Of a DNA stretch of 7,071 bases, positions 1 through 6,398 are shown in pieces. The position numbers and the translations under genes are program-made. The stretch comes from Bacteroidales bacterium (GTDB lineage Bacteria > Bacteroidota > Bacteroidia > Bacteroidales > Dysgonomonadaceae). The stretch covers positions 1 to 7,071 of the forward strand of contig JAAZMQ010000203.1 of assembly GCA_012798745.1 (NCBI GenBank), read 5' to 3'. Within the stretch, counting starts at the first letter, position 1. The number at the start of each line of letters is the position of its first letter. The notes under the pieces were generated by a model. That model ran no database searches and was not told where the DNA came from. It saw only the letters and a list, made by a program, of their open reading frames with translations.

Positions 1-101
1 GCCCCTCCAATCATCATTGGAGCGGCAAGTTTCCAAATGGATTGGGAAAGTTTTCCTTCTACTAAACCATTTTCAACTTTTCGTTTTCTTTGTTTTGCCA
101 T
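1..101 (-). CDS. MATE family efflux transporter, N-terminal fragment (runs off left edge)
   Basis: Reading leftwards from an ATG at 101-99, the frame stays open to the window edge and gives 33 residues, beginning MAKQRKRKVENGLVEGKL and continuing SQSIWKLAAPMMIGG. The basic, polar start followed by an S/W-x-L-A-x-P-M hydrophobic segment is the usual opening of MATE (multidrug and toxic compound extrusion) proteins, where the first transmembrane helix contains a conserved proline. An in-frame TAA lies 14 codons upstream of the ATG, so the start is well bounded. No Shine-Dalgarno sequence is visible, in line with the neighbouring genes. Family members are inner-membrane cation-coupled antiporters of about 450 residues, and only the first 7 percent or so is seen here. 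The substrate is unknown. The family call rests on a short stretch and is moderate; that this is a real gene start is more secure. Confidence 0.62.
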   Translation of the reverse strand, partial: MAKQRKRKVENGLVEGKLSQSIWKLAAPMMIGG

Positions 102-323
102 TCGTATTATATCCGATTATTATAGTCACCTCTTCATTCTCAAAATGTACGCAAATGTATTCCTTCCTCCACAAGCCGCTGCTCATTATCACATGAACAA
201 TGCTCAAAAATGCACCCTAATGTATTATCCCTCGTCCTCTCCTTCGAGGCAAGTGTTCAGCACAGTTGCCAACGCACGTTGTTATGCTGTAATTTTCATA
301 ATGTACCCGCTGCGGATACGTGC
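102..323. other. Intergenic region between recO and the MATE gene
   Basis: This stretch of 222 bases follows the recO stop and precedes the MATE start. Short frames cross it, but none shows family motifs or a credible start, so I read it as non-coding. It holds the candidate promoter boxes at 141-174, several copies of TACATT on the minus strand, an inverted repeat centred near 275 (CAACG, two bases, CGTTG, with outer ACAG/CTGT arms at 262-290), and a weak 5-bp hairpin at 230-249. Neither hairpin is followed by a T-tract, so no intrinsic terminator for recO can be claimed. No tRNA or known riboswitch pattern was recognised. Confidence 0.6.
141..174 (-). promoter_or_regulatory. Candidate promoter boxes for the MATE transporter gene
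   Basis: Read on the minus strand, TACATTTTG (149-141) resembles the Bacteroidota -7 box TAnnTTTG, and a TTG at 174-172 lies 22 bases upstream, close to the usual 19-21 spacing. A second box, TACATTTG (159-152), fits the -7 consensus better but has no TTG at the right distance. Either would give a short leader before the ATG at 101. The two boxes form a near-tandem repeat. This is inferred from consensus only. Confidence 0.38.
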
Positions 324-1046
324 TCAAAACAGTTCCCGAAGCACCTCCAGCGATTTCAATGGGGGGAAATCGTATATATGCAGACGGTAATACACCAACA
401 GATAATCGATAAGGGCATTGCGCTCGGCACGCGACATGCGAAAAAGATGCATATTGGTATAATTGATTCTGCTGAAAACACTAAGGTAGGTGCTTTGTGC
501 TTGAGCAAGGTAATAATGGTGGGGAGGCATGTATTGCACAAATATACCGTTGAGCAAATCAAAATAAGCCCCCGGTCGGTAATCGTCCAGGTTGGGATAA
601 ATCCCTAAAAAACGGGTCAATCCGAACATAAATGCAAGATGAAAATTACCAAGTCCCCGATGCGATTCTTCCAACACATGCACCGAGTGTTTTAAATAAT
701 CGAAAAGCGGTTTGTTTTCGTGAGTTTCACGCAATACTTTCGAGAGAAACTCCGCTAGAAAAAAAGAAATTGATATTTTGGTTTCATCCGCGCATATTTC
801 ATATAAAGGAAAGTCCCTTTCAACCTCTTTCAGCCGCTGAATTTCACGCAATGGCAAATGTTCCACCTCCATATTCAATACCGAAAGGGGGGAAAAAAGT
901 GAAGCTCTTACTTTTGATTTTTTTCCGCCACTTTTTGGAAGAAGATAAGCCATGCGGCCGAAATCTCGCGTAAAAACATGAGCAACAGAGAACGTATCGC
1001 TGTAACGCGATGTACATAAAACAACACCTTGTGTTTTGTATTGCAT
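324..1046 (-). CDS. recO: DNA repair protein RecO
   Basis: This gene encodes 240 residues, the normal size for RecO, the mediator that works with RecR (and RecF) to load RecA onto SSB-coated single-stranded DNA in recombination repair. The N-terminal part (about 1-80) has the RecO OB-fold opening: MQYKTQGVVL, a short loop, then SVAHVFTRDFGRMAYLLPKSG with the typical G-R-x-x-x-x-x-K pattern, followed by the basic KKSKVRASL strand. The rest is the helical C-terminal domain, with FGLTRFLGIYPNL matching the conserved helix that precedes the zinc-finger region in other RecO proteins. The only cysteines are C11 and C85, so the four-cysteine zinc site found in many family members is absent; I believe this is common in Bacteroidota. 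A purine-rich GGAAAGG lies about 7 bases before the ATG, the nearest thing to a Shine-Dalgarno in this window. It is separated from rplS by a terminator, so it is probably transcribed from its own promoter. Confidence 0.9.
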   Translation of the reverse strand: MQYKTQGVVLCTSRYSDTFSVAHVFTRDFGRMAYLLPKSGGKKSKVRASLFSPLSVLNMEVEHLPLREIQRLKEVERDFPLYEICADETKISISFFLAEFLSKVLRETHENKPLFDYLKHSVHVLEESHRGLGNFHLAFMFGLTRFLGIYPNLDDYRPGAYFDLLNGIFVQYMPPHHYYLAQAQSTYLSVFSRINYTNMHLFRMSRAERNALIDYLLVYYRLHIYDFPPLKSLEVLRELF

Positions 1047-1095
1047 AAAATACCTTTCCGATTTTTACTTTTCAAGAGAACAAACGAGTGCAAAG

Positions 1096-1103
1096 CAAAA
1101 ATA
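1096..1103 (-). promoter_or_regulatory. Candidate recO -7 promoter box
   Basis: On the minus strand TATTTTTG fits the Bacteroidota TAnnTTTG box and is followed by CTTTGCAC, much like the context of the rplS box. It lies about 50 bases upstream of the recO ATG. It sits directly after the rplS terminator hairpin, partly using the end of the T-tract, and there is no TTG at the expected -33 distance. T-rich terminator tails can mimic this motif, so confidence is low, but recO needs some promoter after the terminator. Confidence 0.35.
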
Positions 1104-1135
1104 CAAAAAAACGCCCCGAAAACTTCAGAGCGTTT
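1104..1135 (-). terminator. Rho-independent terminator downstream of rplS
   Basis: Read on the minus strand, AAACGCTCTGAA (1135-1124), a 3-base GTT loop, and TTCGGGGCGTTT (1120-1109) form a 12-bp stem that includes two U-G wobbles, followed at once by a run of T. On the opposite strand the wobbles become C-A mismatches, so the hairpin is stronger in minus-strand RNA and serves rplS. The hairpin starts about 20 bases past the rplS stop codon. Confidence 0.85.
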
Positions 1136-1156
1136 GTTATTTTTTTAAAAACCGGA

Positions 1157-1507
1157 TTAAAAAGCTTTCTTTTTGATACGGGCTTTCTTTCCGCGACGCG
1201 AACGAAGGTAATACAGTTTTGCCCTACGAACTTTACCTTGACTATTCACTTCAATACTCTCGATAAACGGAGAATTCAGCGGAAAAATTCGTTCAACACC
1301 AATGTTGTCGGAAACCTTACGAACGATAAAACGTTTGTTGTCGCCATGTCCCGAAATCCGGATCACAACGCCGCGATACTGCTGAATACGTTCCTTGTTC
1401 CCTTCTACGATACGATAGGCCACCGTAACAGTATCTCCACTCTTAAATTTAGGGTGTTCTTTCTTCTCTCCTGCGAAAGATTCTTCCACTATTTTAATTA
1501 AATCCAT
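1157..1507 (-). CDS. rplS: 50S ribosomal protein L19
   Basis: The product is 116 residues, the standard length for bacterial L19, a large-subunit protein at the interface with the 30S subunit. Recognisable family features in order are the N-terminal helix MDLIKIVEE, the FKSGDTVTVAYRIVEG strand region, the conserved RIQQYRGVVIRISGHG block, the IGVERIFPLNSPFIESIEV block, and the basic tail RRAKLYYLRSRRGKKARIKK. In many bacteria rplS ends the rpsP-rimM-trmD operon. Here it has its own promoter (1595-1625) and its own terminator (1104-1135), so it appears to be a single-gene transcript. There is no Shine-Dalgarno before the ATG, as is usual for ribosomal protein genes in Bacteroidota. Its leader of roughly 80 bases contains a GTTAA-TAT-TTAAC inverted repeat at 1526-1538, but I cannot assign it to a known autoregulatory leader. 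Confidence 0.97.
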   Translation of the reverse strand: MDLIKIVEESFAGEKKEHPKFKSGDTVTVAYRIVEGNKERIQQYRGVVIRISGHGDNKRFIVRKVSDNIGVERIFPLNSPFIESIEVNSQGKVRRAKLYYLRSRRGKKARIKKKAF

Positions 1508-1594
1508 GACTGATGAAGCTTTATGTTAATATTTAACGAATAAGAACGCAATATAACGGCATTTTTTTCCGACAGAGATTGCGCAAAGCGGGTG

Positions 1595-1625
1595 CAAAGA
1601 TAGCAATAATTATTTATTACTCCAA
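1595..1625 (-). promoter_or_regulatory. rplS promoter (Bacteroidota type)
   Basis: On the minus strand a TTG (1625-1623) is followed after 20 bases by TATCTTTG (1602-1595), an exact match to the TAnnTTTG -7 box at the preferred spacing. Transcription would start at about 1585-1590, next to an 8-base palindrome TTGCGCAA (1579-1586), leaving a leader of about 80 bases before the rplS ATG at 1507. The signal strength suits a highly expressed ribosomal protein gene. Confidence 0.75.
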
Positions 1626-1664
1626 TAATCAGATCTTTTATATTTATTTTTTGATTTTCTTCTG

Positions 1665-1697
1665 TTTGGCTGCTTACGGAAAAATGTGTACTTTTGA
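1665..1697 (+). promoter_or_regulatory. Promoter for the GH3/serine hydrolase gene (Bacteroidota type)
   Basis: TTTG (1665-1668), 21 bases, then TACTTTTG (1690-1697) matches both boxes of the Bacteroidota housekeeping promoter at the expected distance. The transcript would begin near 1702-1706 and leave a leader of about 35-40 bases before the ATG at 1741. Because this promoter lies inside the longer reading frame that opens with a TTG at 1579, it argues that the protein really starts at 1741. It likely drives aroB as well. Confidence 0.72.
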
Positions 1698-1740
1698 CAC
1701 GATCAAAAACATCATTGAAGGCACCGGAATAATCTTAAAA

Positions 1741-4698
1741 ATGAACAGAATTCTTTTCTTGATTTCAGCGTTATTTTCCCTGATTTCTTTATATGGGCAA
1801 CAGTCCAATCTGTATCGTAAAGCCGATATGGAAAAAATGAACACGTGGGTAGATTCAGTTTATAAAAGTATGAGTCTCGACGAAAAAATAGGTCAGTTGT
1901 TTATGCCTGTCGTAGAAAACAATAACAATAATGGAAATAAAGCCAAAATAAACGATTACGTACTTAATCAGAAAGTGGGCGGACTTTTGTTCAGCAAAGG
2001 GACACTTTCGCAACAAGCCGAGCTTACCAATTATGCACAAAGTAAAACCAAAACGCCTCTTTTTATCGCTATGGATGCCGAGTGGGGGCTTTCGATGCGG
2101 CTAAGCGATGCCCCCGATTTTCCCAAGAACATGGTGTTGGGTGCTATCACAAACGATACATTGCTTTACCTTTATGGAAAAGAAGTAGCCCGCCAATGTC
2201 GCGAAATGGGTATCCATATCAATTTTGCTCCGGCTATCGATGTCAACAGCAATCCGCAAAACCCCGTTATCGGCATACGTGCCTTTGGTTCCGATCCCGA
2301 AAATGTTGCCCGCAAAGGAATTTCCTATGCCAAAGGATTGGAAGATAACGGCGTGATGGCAGTAGCCAAACATTTTCCGGGTCATGGCGATACCTCAGAA
2401 GATTCCCATAAAACCCTCCCCACCATCAGACATTCATCCGAACGATTGAATAAGGTGGAACTTATACCGTTCCGAAAATACGTGGAAGCCGGTTTGTCGG
2501 GCATCATGATCGGGCACCTGAACGTCCCGGCATTGAATACAAACGGTATGCCCGCTTCCTTATCTCCCAACATCGGAGAAAAATTACTGAAACAAGAAAT
2601 GGGATTCGGCGGACTGATTTTTACCGACGGAATGGCGATGCGTGGTGTAGCTAAACAAACCGACAAAAGCGTGAAAGCCCTTCTTGCCGGCAACGATATT
2701 ATTCTGGGCGTACCGCGTCAGGCAGACGAATTGGCATCGGTTAAGAGGGCTATCGAAAAAGGGACTATTCCCGAACAGATGCTGGAAGAAAAAGTGCGAA
2801 AAATCCTCTCCTATAAATATATATTGGGTGTACATGATTTCAAACCCATCGATACAGACAAACTGAACAAAAACATAAACACAACTACTGCCGAATGGAT
2901 AAAACGCAAACTGTATGACAATGCGGTTACGCTGCTGAAAAACAAATCTAACCTCATTCCAATCAAAGAATTGGACACCAAAATCATTGCCTCTATAGCC
3001 ATCGGTGAAACAGCGCCAAACGAATTTCAACGGATGGTAAAAAAATACGATAATATAAGTACTTTTCAGCTTGCAGACACAAAGGGACTGGGAGAAATCG
3101 AAAAAGAAGTGGCCGATTGTAATCTGCTGATCGTCTCTATTCACGGAGTGCAGAACACGGAAGATGAAACGTTGCAAAAGCTGACAAAAAGCAAACATAC
3201 CATCCTCGTTTTTTTCACTTCTCCTTACGAATTAGAGGGATACAAAACCTCCATCGAAAATGCGCAAGCCGTTGTTCTGGCGCAAGACAACAACCCGGCT
3301 GCCGCTAAGAGTGCAGCTCAGGGAATTTTTGGAGGAATTCCGCTGAAAGGCAAATTACAAGTATCGGCAGCGAGTTTTCCCCTCAACACAGGGATCGAAA
3401 CTAACAAAACAAGACTAGCCTATAACCTGCCCGAAGAGGTAGGGATCAGGTCGGAAGCGTTGGCCGGAATCGAAGAAATTGCAAGGGAAGGAATAAAAAA
3501 CCGGGCATACCCCGGTTGCCAAATTCTGATTGCCAAAGAGGGTGTGGTAATTTACGAAAAATCGTTCGGAAATTTTGAATATGGCATAAGTTCAGCCGTT
3601 ACCGACGAAACGGTTTACGATTTGGCATCGGTAACCAAAGCAACAGCTACTCTGCCGGCCGTAATGAAATTGTACGACCAAAAAAAGATGCAGTTGCAAG
3701 ATCCTATCAGTAAATTTGTACCCGAAACGAGAAGAAGCAACAAAGCCAATATCACTATCCGGGAATTGCTGTTTCACGAATCGGGAATTGTGTCTTTCAT
3801 TCCCTATTACACCTCGGCAATCGACAATACCAGTTACATCGGTTCCTTATTCGGAAGCAAATCGGAAACCTATCCTGCTTATTATGCCGGAGCGTGGGGG
3901 CGCACCGATTATCGATTTCGTCCCGATCTGATTTCGAATCAATTATCGGAAACTTTCTCAATGCCTGTGGCAAAAGATATGTATGCAAGCAAAAAAATGC
4001 ACGATGTATTGTTGAAAGACATCATCGATACCAAATTGGGAAGAAGAGGAAAATATACATACAGTTGCCTCAATTTTATGCTGCTGAAAGAAGCGGTAGA
4101 AAACATTTCGGGGGAAGACCTGAATACGTTTGTTCAAGAAAATTTCTATCGTAAACTTGGTGCATCGACAACCACCTTTCAACCCATACGTTACCTATCG
4201 ATAAACAATATACCTCCTACCGAAAATGACCCCTTTTTCCGCAAACAATTGATACATGGCTATGTTCACGATGAAGGAGCTGCACTTTTTGGTGGCATTT
4301 CGGGAAATGCCGGGCTGTTTTCGAATGCCAACGATATGGCTAAAATATATCAAATGTGGCTAAACGAAGGGGAATATGGAGGTGAACGTTTCCTCAGCAA
4401 AGAAACCGTCCGGTTGTTTACCACGACAAAGAGCAGCGTCAGTCGTCGCGGGTTGGGATTCGATAAACCCGACCCTCAAAACCCTAAAGCGAGTCCGTGC
4501 AGCAAACAAACGCCCCCTTCGGTTTATGGACATACCGGTTTCACGGGTACCTGTTTTTGGGTTGACCCCGACAATCAATTGATTTATATCTTTCTATCGA
4601 ACAGAGTTTACCCGTCGCGCACTCCAAACAAACTTTCATCAATGGAAATCAGGGAGCGCATTCAAGACGAAATCTACAATGCATTAAAAAAGAACTAA
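1741..4698 (+). CDS. Exported GH3 beta-N-acetylglucosaminidase (NagZ-like) fused to a beta-lactamase-fold serine hydrolase
   Basis: The 985-residue product starts with a signal peptide (about 1-20, MNRILFLISALFSLISLYG) that has no lipobox cysteine, so a soluble periplasmic or secreted protein is expected. Residues about 30-365 are a GH3 N-terminal barrel of the NagZ type: KHFPGHGDT with the D221-S-H223 acid/base dyad, and FTDGMAM with the predicted nucleophile D296. Residues about 385-560 look like the GH3 C-terminal alpha/beta domain. Residues about 565-985 are a class C beta-lactamase-like serine hydrolase with S630-V-T-K633 (SxxK), Y774-S-C776 at the YxN position, and H931-T-G in place of KTG. 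NagZ removes GlcNAc from cell-wall fragments; in Bacillus subtilis a neighbouring beta-lactamase-family amidase (AmiE) then removes the peptide from MurNAc. A similar two-step role is inferred here. The frame stays open upstream to a TTG at 1579, but ATG 1741 is preferred because it begins the signal peptide and follows the promoter. The esterase-like half could instead be a D,D-peptidase or esterase. Confidence 0.88.
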   Translation: MNRILFLISALFSLISLYGQQSNLYRKADMEKMNTWVDSVYKSMSLDEKIGQLFMPVVENNNNNGNKAKINDYVLNQKVGGLLFSKGTLSQQAELTNYAQSKTKTPLFIAMDAEWGLSMRLSDAPDFPKNMVLGAITNDTLLYLYGKEVARQCREMGIHINFAPAIDVNSNPQNPVIGIRAFGSDPENVARKGISYAKGLEDNGVMAVAKHFPGHGDTSEDSHKTLPTIRHSSERLNKVELIPFRKYVEAGLSGIMIGHLNVPALNTNGMPASLSPNIGEKLLKQEMGFGGLIFTDGMAMRGVAKQTDKSVKALLAGNDIILGVPRQADELASVKRAIEKGTIPEQMLEEKVRKILSYKYILGVHDFKPIDTDKLNKNINTTTAEWIKRKLYDNAVTLLKNKSNLIPIKELDTKIIASIAIGETAPNEFQRMVKKYDNISTFQLADTKGLGEIEKEVADCNLLIVSIHGVQNTEDETLQKLTKSKHTILVFFTSPYELEGYKTSIENAQAVVLAQDNNPAAAKSAAQGIFGGIPLKGKLQVSAASFPLNTGIETNKTRLAYNLPEEVGIRSEALAGIEEIAREGIKNRAYPGCQILIAKEGVVIYEKSFGNFEYGISSAVTDETVYDLASVTKATATLPAVMKLYDQKKMQLQDPISKFVPETRRSNKANITIRELLFHESGIVSFIPYYTSAIDNTSYIGSLFGSKSETYPAYYAGAWGRTDYRFRPDLISNQLSETFSMPVAKDMYASKKMHDVLLKDIIDTKLGRRGKYTYSCLNFMLLKEAVENISGEDLNTFVQENFYRKLGASTTTFQPIRYLSINNIPPTENDPFFRKQLIHGYVHDEGAALFGGISGNAGLFSNANDMAKIYQMWLNEGEYGGERFLSKETVRLFTTTKSSVSRRGLGFDKPDPQNPKASPCSKQTPPSVYGHTGFTGTCFWVDPDNQLIYIFLSNRVYPSRTPNKLSSMEIRERIQDEIYNALKKN

Positions 4699-4722
4699 CG
4701 CATTCACTTATTTCTCATTCGT

Positions 4723-5778
4723 ATGCAAGAAATCATAAAAAGCAGCCATATTGTAAGCGACTTGGAAAAAGTTGTACAAAACATTCATCACGACAAACGT
4801 TTTGTTCTCACCGATGAGCACACCTCAACGTATTGTTTTCCGTTGATAGCTTCTTCCGAATTGATTCGGACGGCCAAACAAATCGTTATCCCCGCCAACG
4901 ATACCAACAAAAATATCGAAAATCTTTCGTGGGTATGGAGACAACTCACCGAGAATGGTGCTACACGCCACTCACTGCTCATTAATCTAGGAGGAGGAAT
5001 GGTTACCGATCTGGGTGGCTTTGCTGCGGCAACATTCAAAAGAGGAATTAAATATATCAACATTCCCACTACGCTCTTGGGTGCAGTGGATGCCGCTGTA
5101 GGTGGAAAAACCGGAATCAATTTTGAAGGATATAAAAACGAAATCGGTGCGTTCTATCCGGCAGAATATGTTCTTATCTCGTCAAAATTTTTTCGGACAC
5201 TCGATAAAAAAGATATCCTATCCGGCTTTGCCGAAATGATTAAGCATTCCCTTATCCACTCGCAAACGGATTGGGAAAAGGTATTGTCATTTCCCTTTGA
5301 TCTCATCGATTTTGAAGAACTGAACGAACTGGTTTTCCGCTCGGTTTCCATCAAAGAACACATTGTTGAAAAAGATCCCTACGAAAAAGATATCCGTAAG
5401 GCACTGAATCTTGGACATACCATCGGTCATGCTTTCGAAAGCTTTGCTATCTCCAACAAAAAACCGGTACTGCACGGCTATGCTGTTGTATGGGGATTAA
5501 TAGCGGAACTTTATCTTTCGCATCGCCTTTGCGATTTTCCAAAAGACAAATTGCTAAAAACCATTCATTTTATCGAAAAAAATTACGGGGCTTTCCCTAT
5601 CACGTGCGACGACTACGAAACGCTCTATGAAATTATGACGCACGATAAGAAAAACGAAGGAGATATGGTTAATTTTACCCTCTTGTCGGATATCGGCAAT
5701 GTGAAAATTAATCAAACTGCAGACAAAAAACTGATTTTTGAAGCGCTTGATTTTTACCGCGATTCAGTAGGTTTGTAA
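4723..5778 (+). CDS. aroB: 3-dehydroquinate synthase
   Basis: The 351-residue product has the normal AroB length. The enzyme converts DAHP to 3-dehydroquinate, the second step of the cytoplasmic shikimate pathway to aromatic amino acids, using NAD and a divalent metal. Visible motifs are the NAD-binding glycine loop LGGGMVTDLGGF (89-100), the IPTTLLGAVDAAVGGKTGIN block (114-133), and the three predicted metal ligands E171 (FAEMIKH), H232 (NLGHTIGH) and H251 (LHGYAV). K309/K310 in the HDKKNEG segment fit the conserved active-site lysine region. Two positions differ from the Escherichia coli type: HGY instead of HGE after the third ligand, and VTDLGG instead of VGDLAG. The gene lies 24 bases after the GH3/serine hydrolase gene with no terminator between, so the two are probably cotranscribed. 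No Shine-Dalgarno precedes the ATG. There is no evident functional link between its pathway and the upstream gene. Confidence 0.96.
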   Translation: MQEIIKSSHIVSDLEKVVQNIHHDKRFVLTDEHTSTYCFPLIASSELIRTAKQIVIPANDTNKNIENLSWVWRQLTENGATRHSLLINLGGGMVTDLGGFAAATFKRGIKYINIPTTLLGAVDAAVGGKTGINFEGYKNEIGAFYPAEYVLISSKFFRTLDKKDILSGFAEMIKHSLIHSQTDWEKVLSFPFDLIDFEELNELVFRSVSIKEHIVEKDPYEKDIRKALNLGHTIGHAFESFAISNKKPVLHGYAVVWGLIAELYLSHRLCDFPKDKLLKTIHFIEKNYGAFPITCDDYETLYEIMTHDKKNEGDMVNFTLLSDIGNVKINQTADKKLIFEALDFYRDSVGL

Positions 5779-5786
5779 AAATTTTG

Positions 5787-6386
5787 TTATTTCAAACTTC
5801 TGTTGATCTGCTCGATGTAATCCAACAGCTCTTCGCGGCCGGTTCCCTTTTCTGAAGAAGTAACAAAAATGGGGGGAAGCTCCTCCCACCCTTCATAAAG
5901 TGTTTGCTTGTAATGTTCGATCCGATCTTGTAGCTTAACCGAACTCAATTTATCCGATTTGGTAAAGACAATGGCAAAGGGAATACCGTTTTCGCCTAGC
6001 CAATCGATAAACTGCAAATCGATTTTTTGAGGTTCGTGCCTGCTATCTACTAATACAAAAAGAAGTGTCAACTGTGGGCGCCAAAGAATATATTCCTCAA
6101 TCATTTTTTTCAACTGCTTCCGTTCTTTCTTCCCTCTGCGAGCATATCCATAACCCGGCAAATCTACCAAATACCAGTCGTTGTTGATGAGAAAATGATT
6201 GATGAGCAATGTTTTTCCGGGTGTAGAAGAGGTCATGGCAAGTCCTTTCCGATTAGTGAGCATATTAATCAACGAGGATTTTCCCACATTGGAACGCCCG
6301 ATGAAAGCATATTCGGGCTTGCTATCTTGCGGACATTTCCGGTAATCGATATTGCTGACTACAAATTGGGCATCACGAATAAGCAT
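5787..6386 (-). CDS. engB: Ribosome biogenesis GTP-binding protein EngB (YihA/YsxC)
   Basis: The product is 199 residues, typical of EngB, a small essential GTPase of the TrmE-Era-EngA-like group needed for 50S subunit assembly. All G motifs are visible: G1 GRSNVGKS (30-37), the G2 threonine in STPGKT (54-59), G3 DLPGYGYA (75-82), G4 TKSDK (142-146) and G5 SSEKG (177-181). The DLPGYGYA form of G3 with the following basic RRGKKER segment is a hallmark of EngB. It starts 12 bases after the symporter stop codon, so it is probably the distal gene of that transcript. Its stop codon is 8 bases from the stop of the convergent aroB. No Shine-Dalgarno is visible. Confidence 0.96.
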   Translation of the reverse strand: MLIRDAQFVVSNIDYRKCPQDSKPEYAFIGRSNVGKSSLINMLTNRKGLAMTSSTPGKTLLINHFLINNDWYLVDLPGYGYARRGKKERKQLKKMIEEYILWRPQLTLLFVLVDSRHEPQKIDLQFIDWLGENGIPFAIVFTKSDKLSSVKLQDRIEHYKQTLYEGWEELPPIFVTSSEKGTGREELLDYIEQINRSLK

Positions 6387-6398
6387 AGGTCAAGAATT

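Noticed and set aside
230..249. Hairpin CCTCG/CGAGG as a recO terminator
   Set aside because: The stem is only 5 bp with a 10-base loop and no T-tract follows on either strand.
37..390. 117-codon plus-strand frame at the left end
   Set aside because: It overlaps the MATE start and the recO end on the opposite strand, has low-complexity composition and shows no family motif.
1088..1501. 137-codon plus-strand frame opposite rplS
   Set aside because: It is the antisense of rplS and crosses the rplS terminator; no motif or promoter supports it.
1526..1538. GTTAA-TAT-TTAAC repeat in the rplS leader as an L19 autoregulatory element
   Set aside because: It is a 5-bp AT-rich palindrome that can easily arise by chance, and it does not match any ribosomal protein leader I can identify.
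1579..1740. 54-residue N-terminal extension of the GH3 protein from a TTG codon, including a hydrophobic stretch
   Set aside because: It overlaps both the rplS promoter and the promoter of the gene itself. The ATG at 1741 begins a clean signal peptide, so the extension is most likely untranslated.
2584..3198. 204-codon minus-strand frame inside the GH3 gene
   Set aside because: It is Phe/Cys-rich antisense of a well-supported coding region, which is typical of a shadow frame; no domain was recognised.
5771..5797. GTTTG/CAAAC repeat as a bidirectional terminator between aroB and engB
   Set aside because: The stem is short, AT-rich and interrupted, with a long loop and no T-tract after either arm.
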